A stretch of DNA of 64,000 nt from Campylobacter sp. RM5004 (GCF_022369455.1 NZ_CP059599.1:1144409-1208408), one strand, 5' to 3'; shown: positions 34,457 through 45,310, counted from the stretch's first letter. Notes: generated from the sequence alone by a model not told the origin. Numbers and translations: made by a program.

Positions 34457-35256
34457 AAAATTTGTTGAGTATAAATAGCATCATCTACGCTTGCTAAATA
34501 TCCTAAATTATTTGTCTTTATGTAGTTAATAAATTCATCTTGCTCTCTTGATAAACTTGAATGGCTTTTAAGTTCCATTACAACTTCATCTTTAATCAAT
34601 CTTGAGTTCAAAAAGTCTAGCTCATAGCTTGAAACATTTGTATTAATAAATGCTTTTCTAATTCTACTATTAAACTCCCACGAAGCTAAAATATCAAGGT
34701 TGTTAGAATTAAGCTTAATTTGCGTGCAAGGATTATTCATCTTGCTTATATTAAACTCAGCTTTTATTCCAAAAAAATTAGCCAAATCAATATCATGAAC
34801 GCAAAGATCTAAATCAACCCCAACATCACTAATTCTTGCTGGTTTTTTAGATGCTCTTATAAAACTTGCATATTTTATCTCTTCGCCTTGACTTTGTTTT
34901 AAGAACTCTAGGCTAACAGGATTAAATCTTTCACAAAAACCAACAGCAACATTTACCCCACTTTGCTTAATTGCATAAGCTTCATCTAAATTAAAGCTAA
35001 GCGGCTTTTCTATTAATATATATTTTACTTTTTCACTTAATTTTAAAAATACTTCATAATGATATTTAGTAGGAACTACAATAATAGCTCCATCAATTTT
35101 ATTGCTTAATAATTCATCTAAATTAGAAAAATAAAGCTCATCTTCTATCCATTCAGGCTTTATCACATCATAACAAAATAAATTTATATCTTTTTTTCTA
35201 AGCTCGGTATAATGGTTTTTTCCCATTACACCAAGCCCAATTAATGCTATATTCAT
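34453..35256 (-). CDS. Gfo/Idh/MocA-family dehydrogenase
   Basis: This 267-residue protein has the NAD(P)-binding start MNIALIGLGVMGKNHYTEL, IVVPTKYHYEV, and the family motif EKPLSFNLDEA (Glu-Lys-Pro). DVGVDLDLCVHDIDLANFFG supplies the conserved Asp/His pair of the substrate site. It is shorter than the usual 320-350 residues, losing part of the C-terminal sheet. Many relatives oxidise or reduce sugars and nucleotide sugars. It overlaps the MetE-like gene by one base, so it belongs to a three-gene operon with a DegT aminotransferase. Confidence 0.83.
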   Translation of the reverse strand: MNIALIGLGVMGKNHYTELRKKDINLFCYDVIKPEWIEDELYFSNLDELLSNKIDGAIIVVPTKYHYEVFLKLSEKVKYILIEKPLSFNLDEAYAIKQSGVNVAVGFCERFNPVSLEFLKQSQGEEIKYASFIRASKKPARISDVGVDLDLCVHDIDLANFFGIKAEFNISKMNNPCTQIKLNSNNLDILASWEFNSRIRKAFINTNVSSYELDFLNSRLIKDEVVMELKSHSSLSREQDEFINYIKTNNLGYLASVDDAIYTQQIL

Positions 35257-36374
35257 TAAAATCCTTGATTTTCTAAAGTTTCATTTAATTTATTTAATAA
35301 ATTAATCTTTTCCCATTGAGTTGCCATATCAATCTCATTTCCTTCTTCAGTAGAGCTAAAGCCACATTGTGTGCTAAACTCAATCTGAGAAGATTTTAGA
35401 TATTTTTTAGCTTCAAATGCTCTTGATACCAACTCATCTAAACTAGGACTTTCTTTTACTTTTGTAGTTAAAAGTCCTATAACTACTGTTTGATTTTTAA
35501 TATATTCTAAAGGTTCAAATCCACCTGCCCTATCGCTATCAAATTCTAAGAAAAACTTATCTATATTAAGCTTTGCAAATAATTCTTTTGCTACTTTAAT
35601 ATATCCACCACTTGCACTAAAATGGCTTCTGTAATTTCCTCTACAAATATGAATTGCTGTTGTAATATTTTTTGGCATAGTTTCTAAGCTTTTGTTTAAA
35701 TATTCTACATATTCTTTAGTGCATTCATCTGCGTTTAGACCATTTTTTTCTAAATTTGCTCTAAAATCATCATCACAAAACGAACCAAAGCTAACATCAT
35801 CAAGTTGTAAATAAACCCCACCTACTTTGCTAAATTCATTATAAAAATCTTCGTAAGCTTTTAAAATATCAGCTTTAAGCCTTGCATAATCTTTGCCATA
35901 ATATTCAAATTCCACATTAAATCCACCCCTAATAAATAGCATATAAATAAACATCGCTGGGCTTGGAATTGTAAGTTTTAAACGATTTGTGTCTATATTT
36001 AGTTCTTTTGCAATCTGCACTAATCTTGCAAAATCTTTTATAAAAAGATGGTCTTTACACTCAATTTTGCCAACTATTTTTACGCCTTCTGCTCTTGTTT
36101 CAATACCTTTAAATACATAGCCTTTTTCTTTAATAATCTTAATAACCCCACTAAATCCCCAATAAAAGTCTAAATGCCACCAAGAGCGTCTAAATTCTCC
36201 ATCGCTTAAATAATAAACATTATTTTTATCACACTCAAGTAGTAATTCTTTAATACACTCATCTTCAATAATTCTAAGTTCTTCTTGACTTATTTTTCCA
36301 TTTGCTAAATCGCTTCTTGCAGCCTTTAATTTCGCAGGTCTTAAGAATGAGCCTACTTGGTCTAATTTTCTCAT
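35256..36374 (-). CDS. cobalamin-independent methionine synthase-like protein (YxjG/MetE C-terminal type)
   Basis: This 372-residue TIM-barrel protein resembles the catalytic half of MetE. GSFLRPAKLKAAR, SDGEFRRSWWHLDF, YLQLDDVSF, AIHICRGNYRS, FFLEFDSDRAGG and STQCGFSS match the YxjG/YxjH pattern; His and Cys of the CxH-type zinc site and the last Cys are present. These proteins transfer methyl groups or act on related thiols, but their substrates are poorly known. The location between a sugar-type aminotransferase and a Gfo/Idh enzyme is unusual. No MetF is nearby. Confidence 0.8.
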   Translation of the reverse strand: MRKLDQVGSFLRPAKLKAARSDLANGKISQEELRIIEDECIKELLLECDKNNVYYLSDGEFRRSWWHLDFYWGFSGVIKIIKEKGYVFKGIETRAEGVKIVGKIECKDHLFIKDFARLVQIAKELNIDTNRLKLTIPSPAMFIYMLFIRGGFNVEFEYYGKDYARLKADILKAYEDFYNEFSKVGGVYLQLDDVSFGSFCDDDFRANLEKNGLNADECTKEYVEYLNKSLETMPKNITTAIHICRGNYRSHFSASGGYIKVAKELFAKLNIDKFFLEFDSDRAGGFEPLEYIKNQTVVIGLLTTKVKESPSLDELVSRAFEAKKYLKSSQIEFSTQCGFSSTEEGNEIDMATQWEKINLLNKLNETLENQGF

Positions 36375-37466
36375 TTATTCTCCTTTATTAAAAATTTCAA
36401 TTACCCTTTCTTGATCCTTTATATCTAAAAATGCCGAAAATGGCAATGATAAAATTTCATTAGTTACATCTTCGCAAACTTTAAAATCTTTTTCATTATA
36501 TTCTAAATATTTAAAACAAGGTTGTTTATAAAGAGCGATAGGATAATGAATAGCTGTTGGAATGCCATTTTCATTTAGCTTTTTAATCACTAAATCTCTA
36601 TTTTTAACCCTTACGCTATATTGAGCCCAAACGCTTAAATAATTAGCTTTTACTTGTGGAGTAATGCAGTTTTTAAGATTTTTACTATAAGTATTTGCTA
36701 AATCTTTTCTTTTTGCAATTTCTTCATCAAAATACTTTAATTTTACATTCAATACTGCAGCTTGAATTGCATCAAGTCTTGCATTTAAGCCTATAATTTC
36801 GTGCTGATATCTTATTTCGCTTCCATGATTTATAAGTAATTTTACTTTTTTAGCTAATTCATCATTATTAGTAAAAATAGCACCGCCATCACCATAACAG
36901 CCAAGTGGTTTTGATGGGAAAAAACTAGTTGTGCTAATATCAGCAATATTACAAGAAAATTCTTCTAAATCATTTCTAGCCCCAAAGCTTTGTGCTGCAT
37001 CTTCGATTAAATAAAGATTATGTTTTTTGCATATTTTTTTCAAAGAATTTAAATCAGGCATTTGACCAAAGATAGAAATAGCTAAAATAGCTTTAGTTTT
37101 AGGACTAATCTTTTCTTCAATTTTGCTAATGTCAAGGTTATAATCGACATCGCTAATATCAACAAAAACAGGTTTAGCACCTATTAAGGCTATCATTTCA
37201 GAGCTTGCAATAAATGTAAATGGGCTAGTAATTATCTCATCGCCTTCTTTAATACCTAAAGCTTTTAAAGCTATATATAAAGCGCTTGTTCCATTTGAGC
37301 ATGAATATGCGTATTTTGATTTTACAAAATTAGCTAAGTTTTCTTCTAATAAAGCAACTTCAGTCCCACCTATAAAACTTGAATTATTTAATATATTTTG
37401 AATTCTTTCATCAATTTCGTTTTTGTATTTTAAATATTGAGATTTTAAATCACAGAATGCTAACAT
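36375..37466 (-). CDS. DegT/DnrJ/EryC1 (StrS) aminotransferase
   Basis: This PLP-dependent sugar aminotransferase of 363 residues has SNGTSALYIALKALGI (cofactor phosphate), VFVDI, EDAAQSFGA, and STTSFFPSKPLGCYGDGG with the PLP lysine. The pattern is closest to WlbE/WbpE and related UDP-sugar enzymes, but I cannot fix the substrate. It is the first gene of the three-gene operon; only 1-bp spacings separate the genes. Flagellin or surface-glycan sugar synthesis is a reasonable guess in Campylobacter. Confidence 0.85.
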   Translation of the reverse strand: MLAFCDLKSQYLKYKNEIDERIQNILNNSSFIGGTEVALLEENLANFVKSKYAYSCSNGTSALYIALKALGIKEGDEIITSPFTFIASSEMIALIGAKPVFVDISDVDYNLDISKIEEKISPKTKAILAISIFGQMPDLNSLKKICKKHNLYLIEDAAQSFGARNDLEEFSCNIADISTTSFFPSKPLGCYGDGGAIFTNNDELAKKVKLLINHGSEIRYQHEIIGLNARLDAIQAAVLNVKLKYFDEEIAKRKDLANTYSKNLKNCITPQVKANYLSVWAQYSVRVKNRDLVIKKLNENGIPTAIHYPIALYKQPCFKYLEYNEKDFKVCEDVTNEILSLPFSAFLDIKDQERVIEIFNKGE

Positions 37467-37608
37467 ATGTTGTCCTTAAAAAATAAAAGGCTAATTGTAT
37501 TTAGATAACTTAAATTGTAAGTAAAATAAGCTTTTAAAAATTAAATTTTTGTTTTAAATGATTTTTAAAAATTTTTTTATATATTAAAACTTTTGCAAAA
37601 GGAAAATA

Positions 37609-39108
37609 ATGAGTAATTTAGAAAATATTGAACTTAGTTTGCCTATCATAATTGATTTTATTGCTTATAGCTTGCTTATGATAGGAATTGGCGTTTATTT
37701 TAGAAGAAAAAACAAAACTTCTAGCGATTATTTTGTAGGAAACAAAAGCTTAGGTCCTGTCTTATCAGCTCTTAGCGCAGGTGCATCTGATATGAGTTCT
37801 TGGCTACTTATGGGCTTACCTGCTGCTATTTTGCTTGACGGATTAGCAAAATCATATATAGCAATAGGACTTAGCATAGGAGCTTTATTAAACTGGCTAT
37901 TTGTTGCAAAAAGACTTAGAATTTATACTGATATTAAACAAAATTGTATAACTATTCCTGATTTTTTTGAAACTAGATTTGATGATAAAAATGGAATATT
38001 AAGAATAATTTGCGCCTTTGTAATACTTATATTTTTTACTATATATATTTCAAGTGGCTTTGTAGCTGGTGCTAAATTATTTGAAGAAGTATTTAATATA
38101 AATTATTTTTATGGGCTTTTTATAATAACTTTTATAATAGTAACTTATACTTTTTTAGGTGGATACAAAGCAGTTTGTTGGACTGATTTAATTCAAGGCT
38201 TACTTATGATGTTAGCTTTAGTAATTATTGCTATTGTTATGCTTAAAGCATTAGGTGGAGTAAATAATACAATAGAAATTATTGAAAAAGTAGGAACAAA
38301 CAATAATAAAAACTATATTTCAATGAGCCAAAATACAATGTTTATAATCTCATCTTTAGCTTGGGGTTTGGGATATTTTGGACAACCTCATATTCTAATA
38401 AGATTTATTTCTATAAGAGATATTAAAGATATTCCAGTAGCAACACTCGTTGGTATTTCTTGGATGGTTATATCGTTATTTGCAGCTATTATGATAGGAT
38501 TTTTAGGTATTGCTTATTTAGATGAGTTTAAATTAAACTTGATGGATAAAGATAGAATTTTTATTCTAATGAGCCAAATATTATTTAATCCTTGGATAGC
38601 AGGAGTTTTACTTAGCGCAATACTTGCTGCTATTATGAGTACTGCAAGCTCTCAGCTTTTAGTATCAAGCTCTGCTATTGTTGAAGATTTTTATAAAAAA
38701 GTTTTAAAAAGAAATGCAAGTAATGAAAAAATTATGTTTTTATCAAAACTTAGTGTTTTAGCAATTTCTTTTATTGCACTTTTAATATCATTTGATAAAA
38801 ACTCAAGCATAATTGATATTGTAGCTCATGCTTGGGCTGGGTTTGGTGCTTCATTTGGTAGTGTTATTTTATTTGCTTTATTTTGGAAAAAAACTTCAAA
38901 AATTGGTGCAATTAGCGGAATGAGCTCTGGAGCTATTTGTGTTTTAATATGGGAAAATCTAAAAGATTTTGGTGGTATTTTTGAACTTTATTCAATTATA
39001 CCTGCATTTTTAATTGCAAGTATTTTTATAATAATTACATCTTTAGTTTTTAAAACAAGCAAAAACAATGAAGAAACTTATGAAAAAATGTTAAGCAATA
39101 TTCAATAA
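37609..39108 (+). CDS. putP: sodium/proline symporter
   Basis: This 499-residue sodium:solute symporter has about 13 membrane helices. [33 protein letters not shown] (residues ~43-75) is the PutP signature, and helix-8 [19 protein letters not shown] holds the sodium-site serines. It takes up proline, a nutrient for Campylobacter. The ribosome site is AAAGGAAA. putA is not in the window. The 142-bp gap from the divergent aminotransferase should hold both promoters; a TATATATT lies at about 37578. Confidence 0.95.
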   Translation: MSNLENIELSLPIIIDFIAYSLLMIGIGVYFRRKNKTSSDYFVGNKSLGPVLSALSAGASDMSSWLLMGLPAAILLDGLAKSYIAIGLSIGALLNWLFVAKRLRIYTDIKQNCITIPDFFETRFDDKNGILRIICAFVILIFFTIYISSGFVAGAKLFEEVFNINYFYGLFIITFIIVTYTFLGGYKAVCWTDLIQGLLMMLALVIIAIVMLKALGGVNNTIEIIEKVGTNNNKNYISMSQNTMFIISSLAWGLGYFGQPHILIRFISIRDIKDIPVATLVGISWMVISLFAAIMIGFLGIAYLDEFKLNLMDKDRIFILMSQILFNPWIAGVLLSAILAAIMSTASSQLLVSSSAIVEDFYKKVLKRNASNEKIMFLSKLSVLAISFIALLISFDKNSSIIDIVAHAWAGFGASFGSVILFALFWKKTSKIGAISGMSSGAICVLIWENLKDFGGIFELYSIIPAFLIASIFIIITSLVFKTSKNNEETYEKMLSNIQ

Positions 39109-39154
39109 GTTAAAAAAAATTGATATGATTTAAGAAAATTTATAAGGATATAAA

Positions 39155-41695
39155 ATGGATATAAGAAAAGAATATTTGGATTTTTTTGCAAGTAAAGGTC
39201 ATGAGATAACCCCATCAAGCCCACTTGTTCCTGATGATGCGACACTGCTTTTTGCAAATGCAGGTATGGTTCCGTTTAAAAGTATTTTTACAGGTGAAGT
39301 GCCACGCCCAAATCCGCCTAGAAAAACAAGCTGTCAAACATGTATTCGTGCAGGTGGAAAGCACAATGACTTAGATAATGTTGGCTATACTGCAAGACAC
39401 CATACATTTTTTGAAATGTTAGGAAATTTTAGCTTTGGCGATTATTTTAAAGAACAAGCTATTGCTTATGCATGGGAGTTTGTAACTGAAGTTATTAAAT
39501 TACCTAAAGATAGACTTTATGTAACAGTTCATGAAAACGATGATGAAGCTTATAATATGTGGCAAAAACATATAGCAAAAGAGCGTATTTATAAATTTGG
39601 AGATAAGGATAATTTCTGGCAAATGGGCGATACTGGTCCATGTGGTCCATGTAGTGAGATTTTTTACGATCAAGGCGAAGAAAATTTTAAAAGCGATGAA
39701 GATTATATGGGTGGAGATGGAGATAGATTCCTTGAGATTTGGAACCTAGTTTTCATGCAATTTGAAAAGCACCCAGATGGCACAATGACAAAACTACCAA
39801 AACCTAGCATTGATACAGGAATGGGACTTGAGCGTGTAACTGCTATTAAAGAAGGAAAATTTAGTAATTTTGATAGCTCATTATTTATGCCAATAATCAA
39901 TGAAATTGCAAAACTTGCTAATAAGACTTATGAGTATAAAAGTGGTGCAAGTTTTAGAGTAATTGCTGATCATATTCGTTCAGCTACATTTTTATTAGCT
40001 CAAGGTGTAACTTTTGATAAAGAAGGAAGGGGCTACGTTTTACGCCGCATTGTAAGAAGAGCTTTAAGACATGGATATTTACTAGGCTTTAAGAGTGCAT
40101 TTATGTATAAATTAGTAGATGTTGTATGTGAATTAATGGGTAATCACTACACATATTTAAACGAGAAAAAATCTTTTGTAAAAGAACAATTATTAAGCGA
40201 AGAAGAAAGATTTTTAAACACAATTGAAAATGGAATGAGTATTTTTAGTGATGAGCTTAAAAATACAAAAGATATTTTTAGTGGTGAAGTAGCATTTAAA
40301 TTATATGATACTTATGGTTTTCCACTTGATTTAACTCTTGATATGCTAAGAGAAAAAAATCTTAAAATTGATGAAGATAAATTTAATGAATTAATGGCAA
40401 AACAAAGAGAACTTGCTAAAGCAAACTGGAAAGGTAGTGGAGATAAAGCAACTCACGGAGATTTTAAAGAGCTTTTAGATAAGTTTGGAGTAAATGAGTT
40501 TGTTGGCTATGACAATACTGAAATTAAAGCAAAATTATTAGCTGCTTTAGATGAAGAATTTAAAATAGGAATTAAGAGCAAAAAAGCTTGGCTAATGTTT
40601 GATAAAACTCCGTTATATGCTACAAGTGGTGGGCAAAATTACGATTTAGGTAGCATTTATAAAAATGATAAATTAGTGGCAAACGTGCTTGAAGTTGAAA
40701 AGTTTTTTGATATTAATTTAGCTTTAGTTGAAATTGTTGGTGAGTTTAATATAAATGATGAATTAATAATCAAGATTGATACCGAAAGAAGAGCAGAGAT
40801 TGCAAGACATCATAGTGCTACTCACTTGCTTCATTATGCACTAAGAAAAGTTTTAGGCGAAAATGCAACTCAAGCAGGTTCATTTGTAGATTACAATAGA
40901 CTTAGATTTGACTTTAACTTTACTCGTGCATTAAGCGAAGATGAATTAAAGCAAATTAGTGATATTGTAAATGATATGATTTATAAAGCTGATGATGCAA
41001 AAATACAAATAACTGATATTGAAAGTGCTAAAAAATGCAGTGCAATGGCATTATTTGATACAAAATATGGCGATAAAGTAAGGGTTTTAAGCTTAGGAGA
41101 TAGCATTGAGCTTTGTGGTGGAACTCACGTTAAAAATACTGCTGTTATTGGAGATTTTATTATTCTTAAAGAAAGTGGTGTAAGTGCAGGTGTTAGAAGA
41201 ATTGAAGCAATAGCAAGTAAAGCAGCTAAAGAATATACAAAGAATTTGATTTTAGAATTTGAAAACATTAAAAAAAGCCTAAAAACTAATGATATTTTAA
41301 AAAGTGTAGAGAGTTTAAAAGCTGAAATTAAAGAACTAAAACAAGCTTTAAAAAACGGCTCAAATAATTTAAATAATGAAGTAATAAACGGAGTTAATGT
41401 TTGTGTAAGTGAATTTAATGGCTTTGATATTAAAGCAGACATTGATGAGTTTAAAAATAAATTTGATAAAGCTGTGATTGTTTTAATATCAGGCAAAGAT
41501 GATAAAGTAAGCATAGCAGTTGGTTCAAAAAATACAAATATTAAAGCTGGTGCTTTAGCTAAGCAAATCGCACAATTTTTAGGTGGAAACGGCGGTGGTA
41601 GAGATGATTTTGCTACTGCAGGTGCAAAAGATACTAGCAAATTAAACGAAGCTTTAGCTTTAGCAAAAGATGAGATTAAGAAGGCTTTATGCTAG
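39155..41695 (+). CDS. alaS: alanyl-tRNA synthetase
   Basis: This class II synthetase has the aminoacylation core ([37 protein letters not shown]), an editing domain with [12 protein letters not shown] (HxxxH) and CGGTHV, and a C-terminal DHHA1-type domain ending [15 protein letters not shown]. At 846 residues it is full length. The ribosome site is AAGGA. Its end overlaps the next gene by 7 bp. Confidence 0.98.
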   Translation: MDIRKEYLDFFASKGHEITPSSPLVPDDATLLFANAGMVPFKSIFTGEVPRPNPPRKTSCQTCIRAGGKHNDLDNVGYTARHHTFFEMLGNFSFGDYFKEQAIAYAWEFVTEVIKLPKDRLYVTVHENDDEAYNMWQKHIAKERIYKFGDKDNFWQMGDTGPCGPCSEIFYDQGEENFKSDEDYMGGDGDRFLEIWNLVFMQFEKHPDGTMTKLPKPSIDTGMGLERVTAIKEGKFSNFDSSLFMPIINEIAKLANKTYEYKSGASFRVIADHIRSATFLLAQGVTFDKEGRGYVLRRIVRRALRHGYLLGFKSAFMYKLVDVVCELMGNHYTYLNEKKSFVKEQLLSEEERFLNTIENGMSIFSDELKNTKDIFSGEVAFKLYDTYGFPLDLTLDMLREKNLKIDEDKFNELMAKQRELAKANWKGSGDKATHGDFKELLDKFGVNEFVGYDNTEIKAKLLAALDEEFKIGIKSKKAWLMFDKTPLYATSGGQNYDLGSIYKNDKLVANVLEVEKFFDINLALVEIVGEFNINDELIIKIDTERRAEIARHHSATHLLHYALRKVLGENATQAGSFVDYNRLRFDFNFTRALSEDELKQISDIVNDMIYKADDAKIQITDIESAKKCSAMALFDTKYGDKVRVLSLGDSIELCGGTHVKNTAVIGDFIILKESGVSAGVRRIEAIASKAAKEYTKNLILEFENIKKSLKTNDILKSVESLKAEIKELKQALKNGSNNLNNEVINGVNVCVSEFNGFDIKADIDEFKNKFDKAVIVLISGKDDKVSIAVGSKNTNIKAGALAKQIAQFLGGNGGGRDDFATAGAKDTSKLNEALALAKDEIKKALC

Positions 41696-42147
41696 GGCTT
41701 GACAGCTTAATTTTACCATATATACATTTATTAGCAGGCATTTGCTTTATAGGTCTTCATATAGGCATTAGAGCAAATGCTAGTTTTTATTTATGTGAAA
41801 ACGAAGAAGATTTGCAAAAAACTTTAAAAAATTTAAAAAAACAAATCTATGCTTTTTTTATCTTAATGGCGATAATGGCTTTTAGTGCTGTTTTTGTTAT
41901 GATAAACAATAGCAATGACCCGTTATTTAGCACTTTAGCTTCTACTCAATGGTCACTTTATGCTTTTGCTACACTAAACTTATTATATATTTATTATCAA
42001 TTTATTTTATGTGAAAAAGAAAAAGAAAATAAATTATTAGTATGTAGCGAAAAAATTGCATTAATTGTTTATTATTTCATACCATTAAACATTTTGATTT
42101 CTTGTATAGGTGTATTATTTGCTTTGCTAATAAGCACGATGATTTAA
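41689..42147 (+). CDS. four-helix membrane protein, function unknown
   Basis: It has 152 residues, with hydrophobic spans around 8-28, 52-72, 85-105 and 125-150. The first helix carries two His in [20 protein letters not shown], reminiscent of CopD- or HemJ-like membrane proteins, but the match is weak. It starts inside the alaS 3' end with AAGG four bases upstream and precedes the PBP1A gene by ten bases. In C. jejuni a maf gene is between alaS and pbpA, so this neighbour differs. Confidence 0.7.
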   Translation: MLGLDSLILPYIHLLAGICFIGLHIGIRANASFYLCENEEDLQKTLKNLKKQIYAFFILMAIMAFSAVFVMINNSNDPLFSTLASTQWSLYAFATLNLLYIYYQFILCEKEKENKLLVCSEKIALIVYYFIPLNILISCIGVLFALLISTMI

Positions 42148-42157
42148 GGAGATTTTA

Positions 42158-44101
42158 TTGAAATATTTTGTTTATTTTATAGCTATTTGTGGAATTATAG
42201 GTTGCTTAATTTTAGGATATTTTCTAAATGTAGTAGAAAGCAAGGATATTGATTATAAGGAATTTGATTTAGACCTTACAACTCAATTTTATGATAGAAA
42301 TGGCAATCTACTTGCGAATGTATTTAACGAAAACAGAGCTTATGCTAGATTTGAAGAAATTCCACCAAGACTTATTGAAGCATTAATTGCTATTGAAGAT
42401 ACTAGCTTTTTTGAGCATGAAGGAATTAATATTGATGCGATTTTTAGAGCAATCATTAAAGATATTCAAAAAGGTCGCTTAGCAGAAGGTGCATCAACCT
42501 TAACTCAACAGCTTGTAAAAAACCATTATCTAACAAATGAAAAGAGTATTAAAAGAAAAATAAATGAAGCACTAATTAGCTATGAAATTGAAAAAAACCT
42601 AACAAAAGAGCAAATTTTAGAAAGATATCTAAACTTTATCTTCTTAGGGCACGGATATTATGGGATAAAAACAGCTGCGGCTGGATATTTTCATAAAGAA
42701 TTAGATGAATTAAGCCTTAAAGAAATGGCAATGCTAGTAGGCTTACCAAAAGCACCAAGCACTTATGATCCAACAAAAAGAATAGATTTATCGCTTTCTC
42801 GTGCTAATGCAGTGCTTAAGAGAATGTATGATTTAGGTTGGATTAGCGAAGCTGAATATAAACAAAACGTAGCCTTAAAACCTATTGTATATGATGAGAG
42901 TTTAACTCAAAATAAAGCTCCTTATGTTGTAGATGAAGCTATAAGACAGCTTCAAGCAATGGGAATAAGTGATATTAAAACAGGTGGATATAAGGTTGAA
43001 CTTAGTATTGATTTAGATACTCAAAAAATCGCAGAAGAAGCTATTAAATTTGGTTATGATGAGCTTATTAAAAGAGATAAAGATATTGATTTAAATCAAA
43101 TAAATGGAGCTATGATTGTAACTGAGCCAAAAAGTGGAGATGTTTTAGCTTTGGTTGGTGGGGTTGATTATTATAAGAGTAATTTTAACCGCGCTACTAT
43201 GAGTAATAGACAAGTTGGCTCAAGCTTTAAGCCTTTTGTATATCTTAGCGCATTAAATCTTGGCTACTCACCTGCTAGTGAAATAGCAGATATTGCAAGA
43301 GTTTTTGAAACTCGTGATGCTCAAGGTAAAAAAATGATATGGAAACCTAAAAACTACGGAAGAGATTTTAATGGTTTAATTACCTTAAAAGAAGCCTTAA
43401 CTAAAAGTAGAAACCTAGCTACAATCAACCTTTTATTAGATACAAGCCTTAGTTATGTTCATCAAACAATCACAAAATATGGCTTTACTAACGTTCCGCA
43501 AGATTTATCAATAGGTCTTGGCTCATTCGGAGTTAGCCCTTATGAATATGCTGAGCTTTATAGCATTATTTCAAACTACGGAACAAAACAACCTATTAAA
43601 CTAATTACAAAAGTAACTGATAAATTTGGCAATGAAGTTAAACTAGAAACTAAAGAAGCAGTTGAGTTTGTAAAACCTGAGCAAACTTATTTGATGATAG
43701 ATATGATGAAAAATGTTGTTGCAGCTGGAACTGGTGGCGGTGCTAGAGTTGCAGGAATTGAAATAGCAGGTAAAACAGGAACTTCAAATAAAAGTATAGA
43801 TGCTTGGTTTGTAGGCTTTACTCCTAGTATTCAAGTAATTACTTGGTATGGAAATGATAATAATAAACCTATGAAATATTACGAAGGCGGTGCTAGAACT
43901 GCTGCTCCTGTATTTAGATACTTTATGCAAAAATACTTAGCAGCACATCCAAATATTAAAAGAAATTTTGATATTCCAAAAGGTGTAAGCAGAAGAGTAA
44001 TAGATGGTAAAACTTGGTTTTATACAGACAAATCTCCTTTACCAAAAGCTAGCAGAAACGATATCTTAAAACAGCAAGAAGAAGATGGATTAATGTTCTA
44101 A
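42158..44101 (+). CDS. penicillin-binding protein 1A (bifunctional)
   Basis: This class A PBP polymerises and cross-links peptidoglycan. One membrane anchor (residues 3-20) is followed by the GT51 domain (IAIEDTSFFEHEGINIDAIF with catalytic Glu, GASTLTQQLVKN, KINEALISYEIEKN). The transpeptidase has SSFKP near residue 354 (active Ser), SRN near 425, and KTGTS near 538. At 647 residues it is short but complete. The start is TTG with AAGGAG six bases before. It is coupled to alaS through the small membrane gene. Confidence 0.95.
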   Translation: MKYFVYFIAICGIIGCLILGYFLNVVESKDIDYKEFDLDLTTQFYDRNGNLLANVFNENRAYARFEEIPPRLIEALIAIEDTSFFEHEGINIDAIFRAIIKDIQKGRLAEGASTLTQQLVKNHYLTNEKSIKRKINEALISYEIEKNLTKEQILERYLNFIFLGHGYYGIKTAAAGYFHKELDELSLKEMAMLVGLPKAPSTYDPTKRIDLSLSRANAVLKRMYDLGWISEAEYKQNVALKPIVYDESLTQNKAPYVVDEAIRQLQAMGISDIKTGGYKVELSIDLDTQKIAEEAIKFGYDELIKRDKDIDLNQINGAMIVTEPKSGDVLALVGGVDYYKSNFNRATMSNRQVGSSFKPFVYLSALNLGYSPASEIADIARVFETRDAQGKKMIWKPKNYGRDFNGLITLKEALTKSRNLATINLLLDTSLSYVHQTITKYGFTNVPQDLSIGLGSFGVSPYEYAELYSIISNYGTKQPIKLITKVTDKFGNEVKLETKEAVEFVKPEQTYLMIDMMKNVVAAGTGGGARVAGIEIAGKTGTSNKSIDAWFVGFTPSIQVITWYGNDNNKPMKYYEGGARTAAPVFRYFMQKYLAAHPNIKRNFDIPKGVSRRVIDGKTWFYTDKSPLPKASRNDILKQQEEDGLMF

Positions 44102-44118
44102 AGAGCTTAAAGCTCTTT
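44100..44118 (+). terminator. short hairpin after PBP1A
   Basis: AAAGAGCTT-A-AAGCTCTTT directly follows the stop codon, then AGTTAAATT. The tight centre means about 7 bp effectively pair. A repeat hairpin follows at once. Confidence 0.5.
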
Positions 44119-44123
44119 AGTTA

Positions 44124-44164
44124 AATTCCTATTTTAAATTCTTGAAGAATTTAAAATAGGAATT
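44124..44164 (+). repeat. near-perfect palindromic dispersed repeat pair
   Basis: AATTCCTATTTTAAATTCTT and its exact complement are separated by one G, giving the strongest hairpin of the family here. It lies between convergent PBP1A (+) and racemase (-) genes. Confidence 0.85.
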
Positions 44165-44167
44165 AGC

Positions 44168-44917
44168 TTAAGTAATATCTTCAATAATTGAACTAATCTC
44201 AATCAAATCATTAACTTTTCTTAAAAACAAATACTCATTTGATGGTTGTTTTAAAGCTAAATAATCTTTATTTAAAATCTTATTAATATATAAAAAGCTA
44301 GAAAAACTTCCACTCCCACAAGCACTCTCATAAAATAAAGTTTTTATATCTCTTACCCATACAATAGGCTCTAGGCAATTATTATGTAAATACATAAAAC
44401 CACAAGCCTTTTTATCTAATAAATTATGCTCTTTAAAATAAGAATAAGCATATTCTTTTAAATCAATTTTATTTAAATCTAATTCTTTAGTATAAACAAC
44501 ATGAAAAATATCGCCTAAATCAACGAAGTATTCATAATCGCTCATTTTATTAATCTCATAATTATCGCTAATTCTCATATAATAAAATTTTTTATTTTCG
44601 TATTTTTGCTTAAGTTCGCTTTCTTTTATAAAAGAATTATCATTAATTCCACATTGATATTCTTTATCATTCATTTTAATAATTATTTCTTTTGTATCAT
44701 CAAAATCTAAAATAAATTTTGCTGCACACCTTAAAGCATTAAAGCAAATCTCTCCGCCTGCCATTCTAAGCTTATTCATAAATATAAAACCAACCTGCTC
44801 TACATCTTTATGCTTAGCTAAAATCTCATCATTTATTTGCTTAAAATCTAAATCATTGTAACCAAAAACCAAAGCTGTGGTATTTCCTGCTGGGTAATGT
44901 AAAACATATTTATACAT
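44168..44917 (-). CDS. CntK-like histidine racemase (DapF-fold amino acid epimerase)
   Basis: This 249-residue protein has the diaminopimelate epimerase fold with both catalytic Cys: MAGGEICFNALRCAAKF and ESACGSGSFSS. It differs from true DapF (usual MCGNG) and resembles S. aureus CntK: YPAGNTTALV, VEQVGFI, and LEPIVWVRDIKTLFYESACGSG all align by memory. CntK makes D-histidine for the metallophore staphylopine. CntL/CntM partners are not visible. The ATG at 44917 has AAAGGAG six bases upstream; an upstream in-frame TTG at 44950 is unlikely. Substrate is inferred, and another amino acid is possible. Confidence 0.65.
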   Translation of the reverse strand: MYKYVLHYPAGNTTALVFGYNDLDFKQINDEILAKHKDVEQVGFIFMNKLRMAGGEICFNALRCAAKFILDFDDTKEIIIKMNDKEYQCGINDNSFIKESELKQKYENKKFYYMRISDNYEINKMSDYEYFVDLGDIFHVVYTKELDLNKIDLKEYAYSYFKEHNLLDKKACGFMYLHNNCLEPIVWVRDIKTLFYESACGSGSFSSFLYINKILNKDYLALKQPSNEYLFLRKVNDLIEISSIIEDIT

Positions 44918-44969
44918 TTTTGCTCCTTTAATTTTCTTTATCTTAAACAAGCTTAGTTAAAATGGCGTA

Positions 44970-45290
44970 AGAGTATGGCGGATAATCGCTTTTAATTAAG
45001 AGGAAAGTCCGGGCTGCAATAAGATAAGGTTCCATCTAACAGATGGCTAGGGCAACCTAAGGGAAAGTGTAACAGAAAACAGACTACTAAGAAATTAGTA
45101 AAGGTGAAACGGCGGGGTAAGAGCCCACCAGTGATTTTGCAAGGAAAAGCAAATCAGCTTATAAACCCAACCTGCAGCAAGAAGGGGTGGTTTTAATCTT
45201 ATATTTTTACCCTTCGCTAGAGTGCTATTGTGAAATAGCAAGTAGATAAATGATTATCCAAGACAAAACCCGGCTTATAGCCATACTCTT
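44970..45290 (+). ncRNA. rnpB: RNase P RNA (class A)
   Basis: The conserved core GAGGAAAGTCCGGGCT lies near the 5' end and its partner ACAAAACCCGGCTTATA near the 3' end. The terminal helix pairs AGAGTATGGC (44970-44979) with GCCATACTCT (45281-45290). Internal signatures AACAGAAAAC and GGTGAAACGGCGGGGTAAGAGCCCACC are also present. Length of ~321 nt is normal for this phylum. TTAAAAT at 44957-44963 is a weak candidate -10. Confidence 0.97.
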
Positions 45291-45310
45291 TACTTACAAA
45301 AGGAAATAAC

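Noticed and set aside
41125-41640. 171-codon minus-strand frame inside alaS
   Set aside because: It is antisense to a well-conserved synthetase region and has no ribosome site; it is a codon-usage shadow.
44168-44917. Housekeeping diaminopimelate epimerase DapF
   Set aside because: The MCGNG and other DapF motifs are replaced; the CntK-like pattern fits better.
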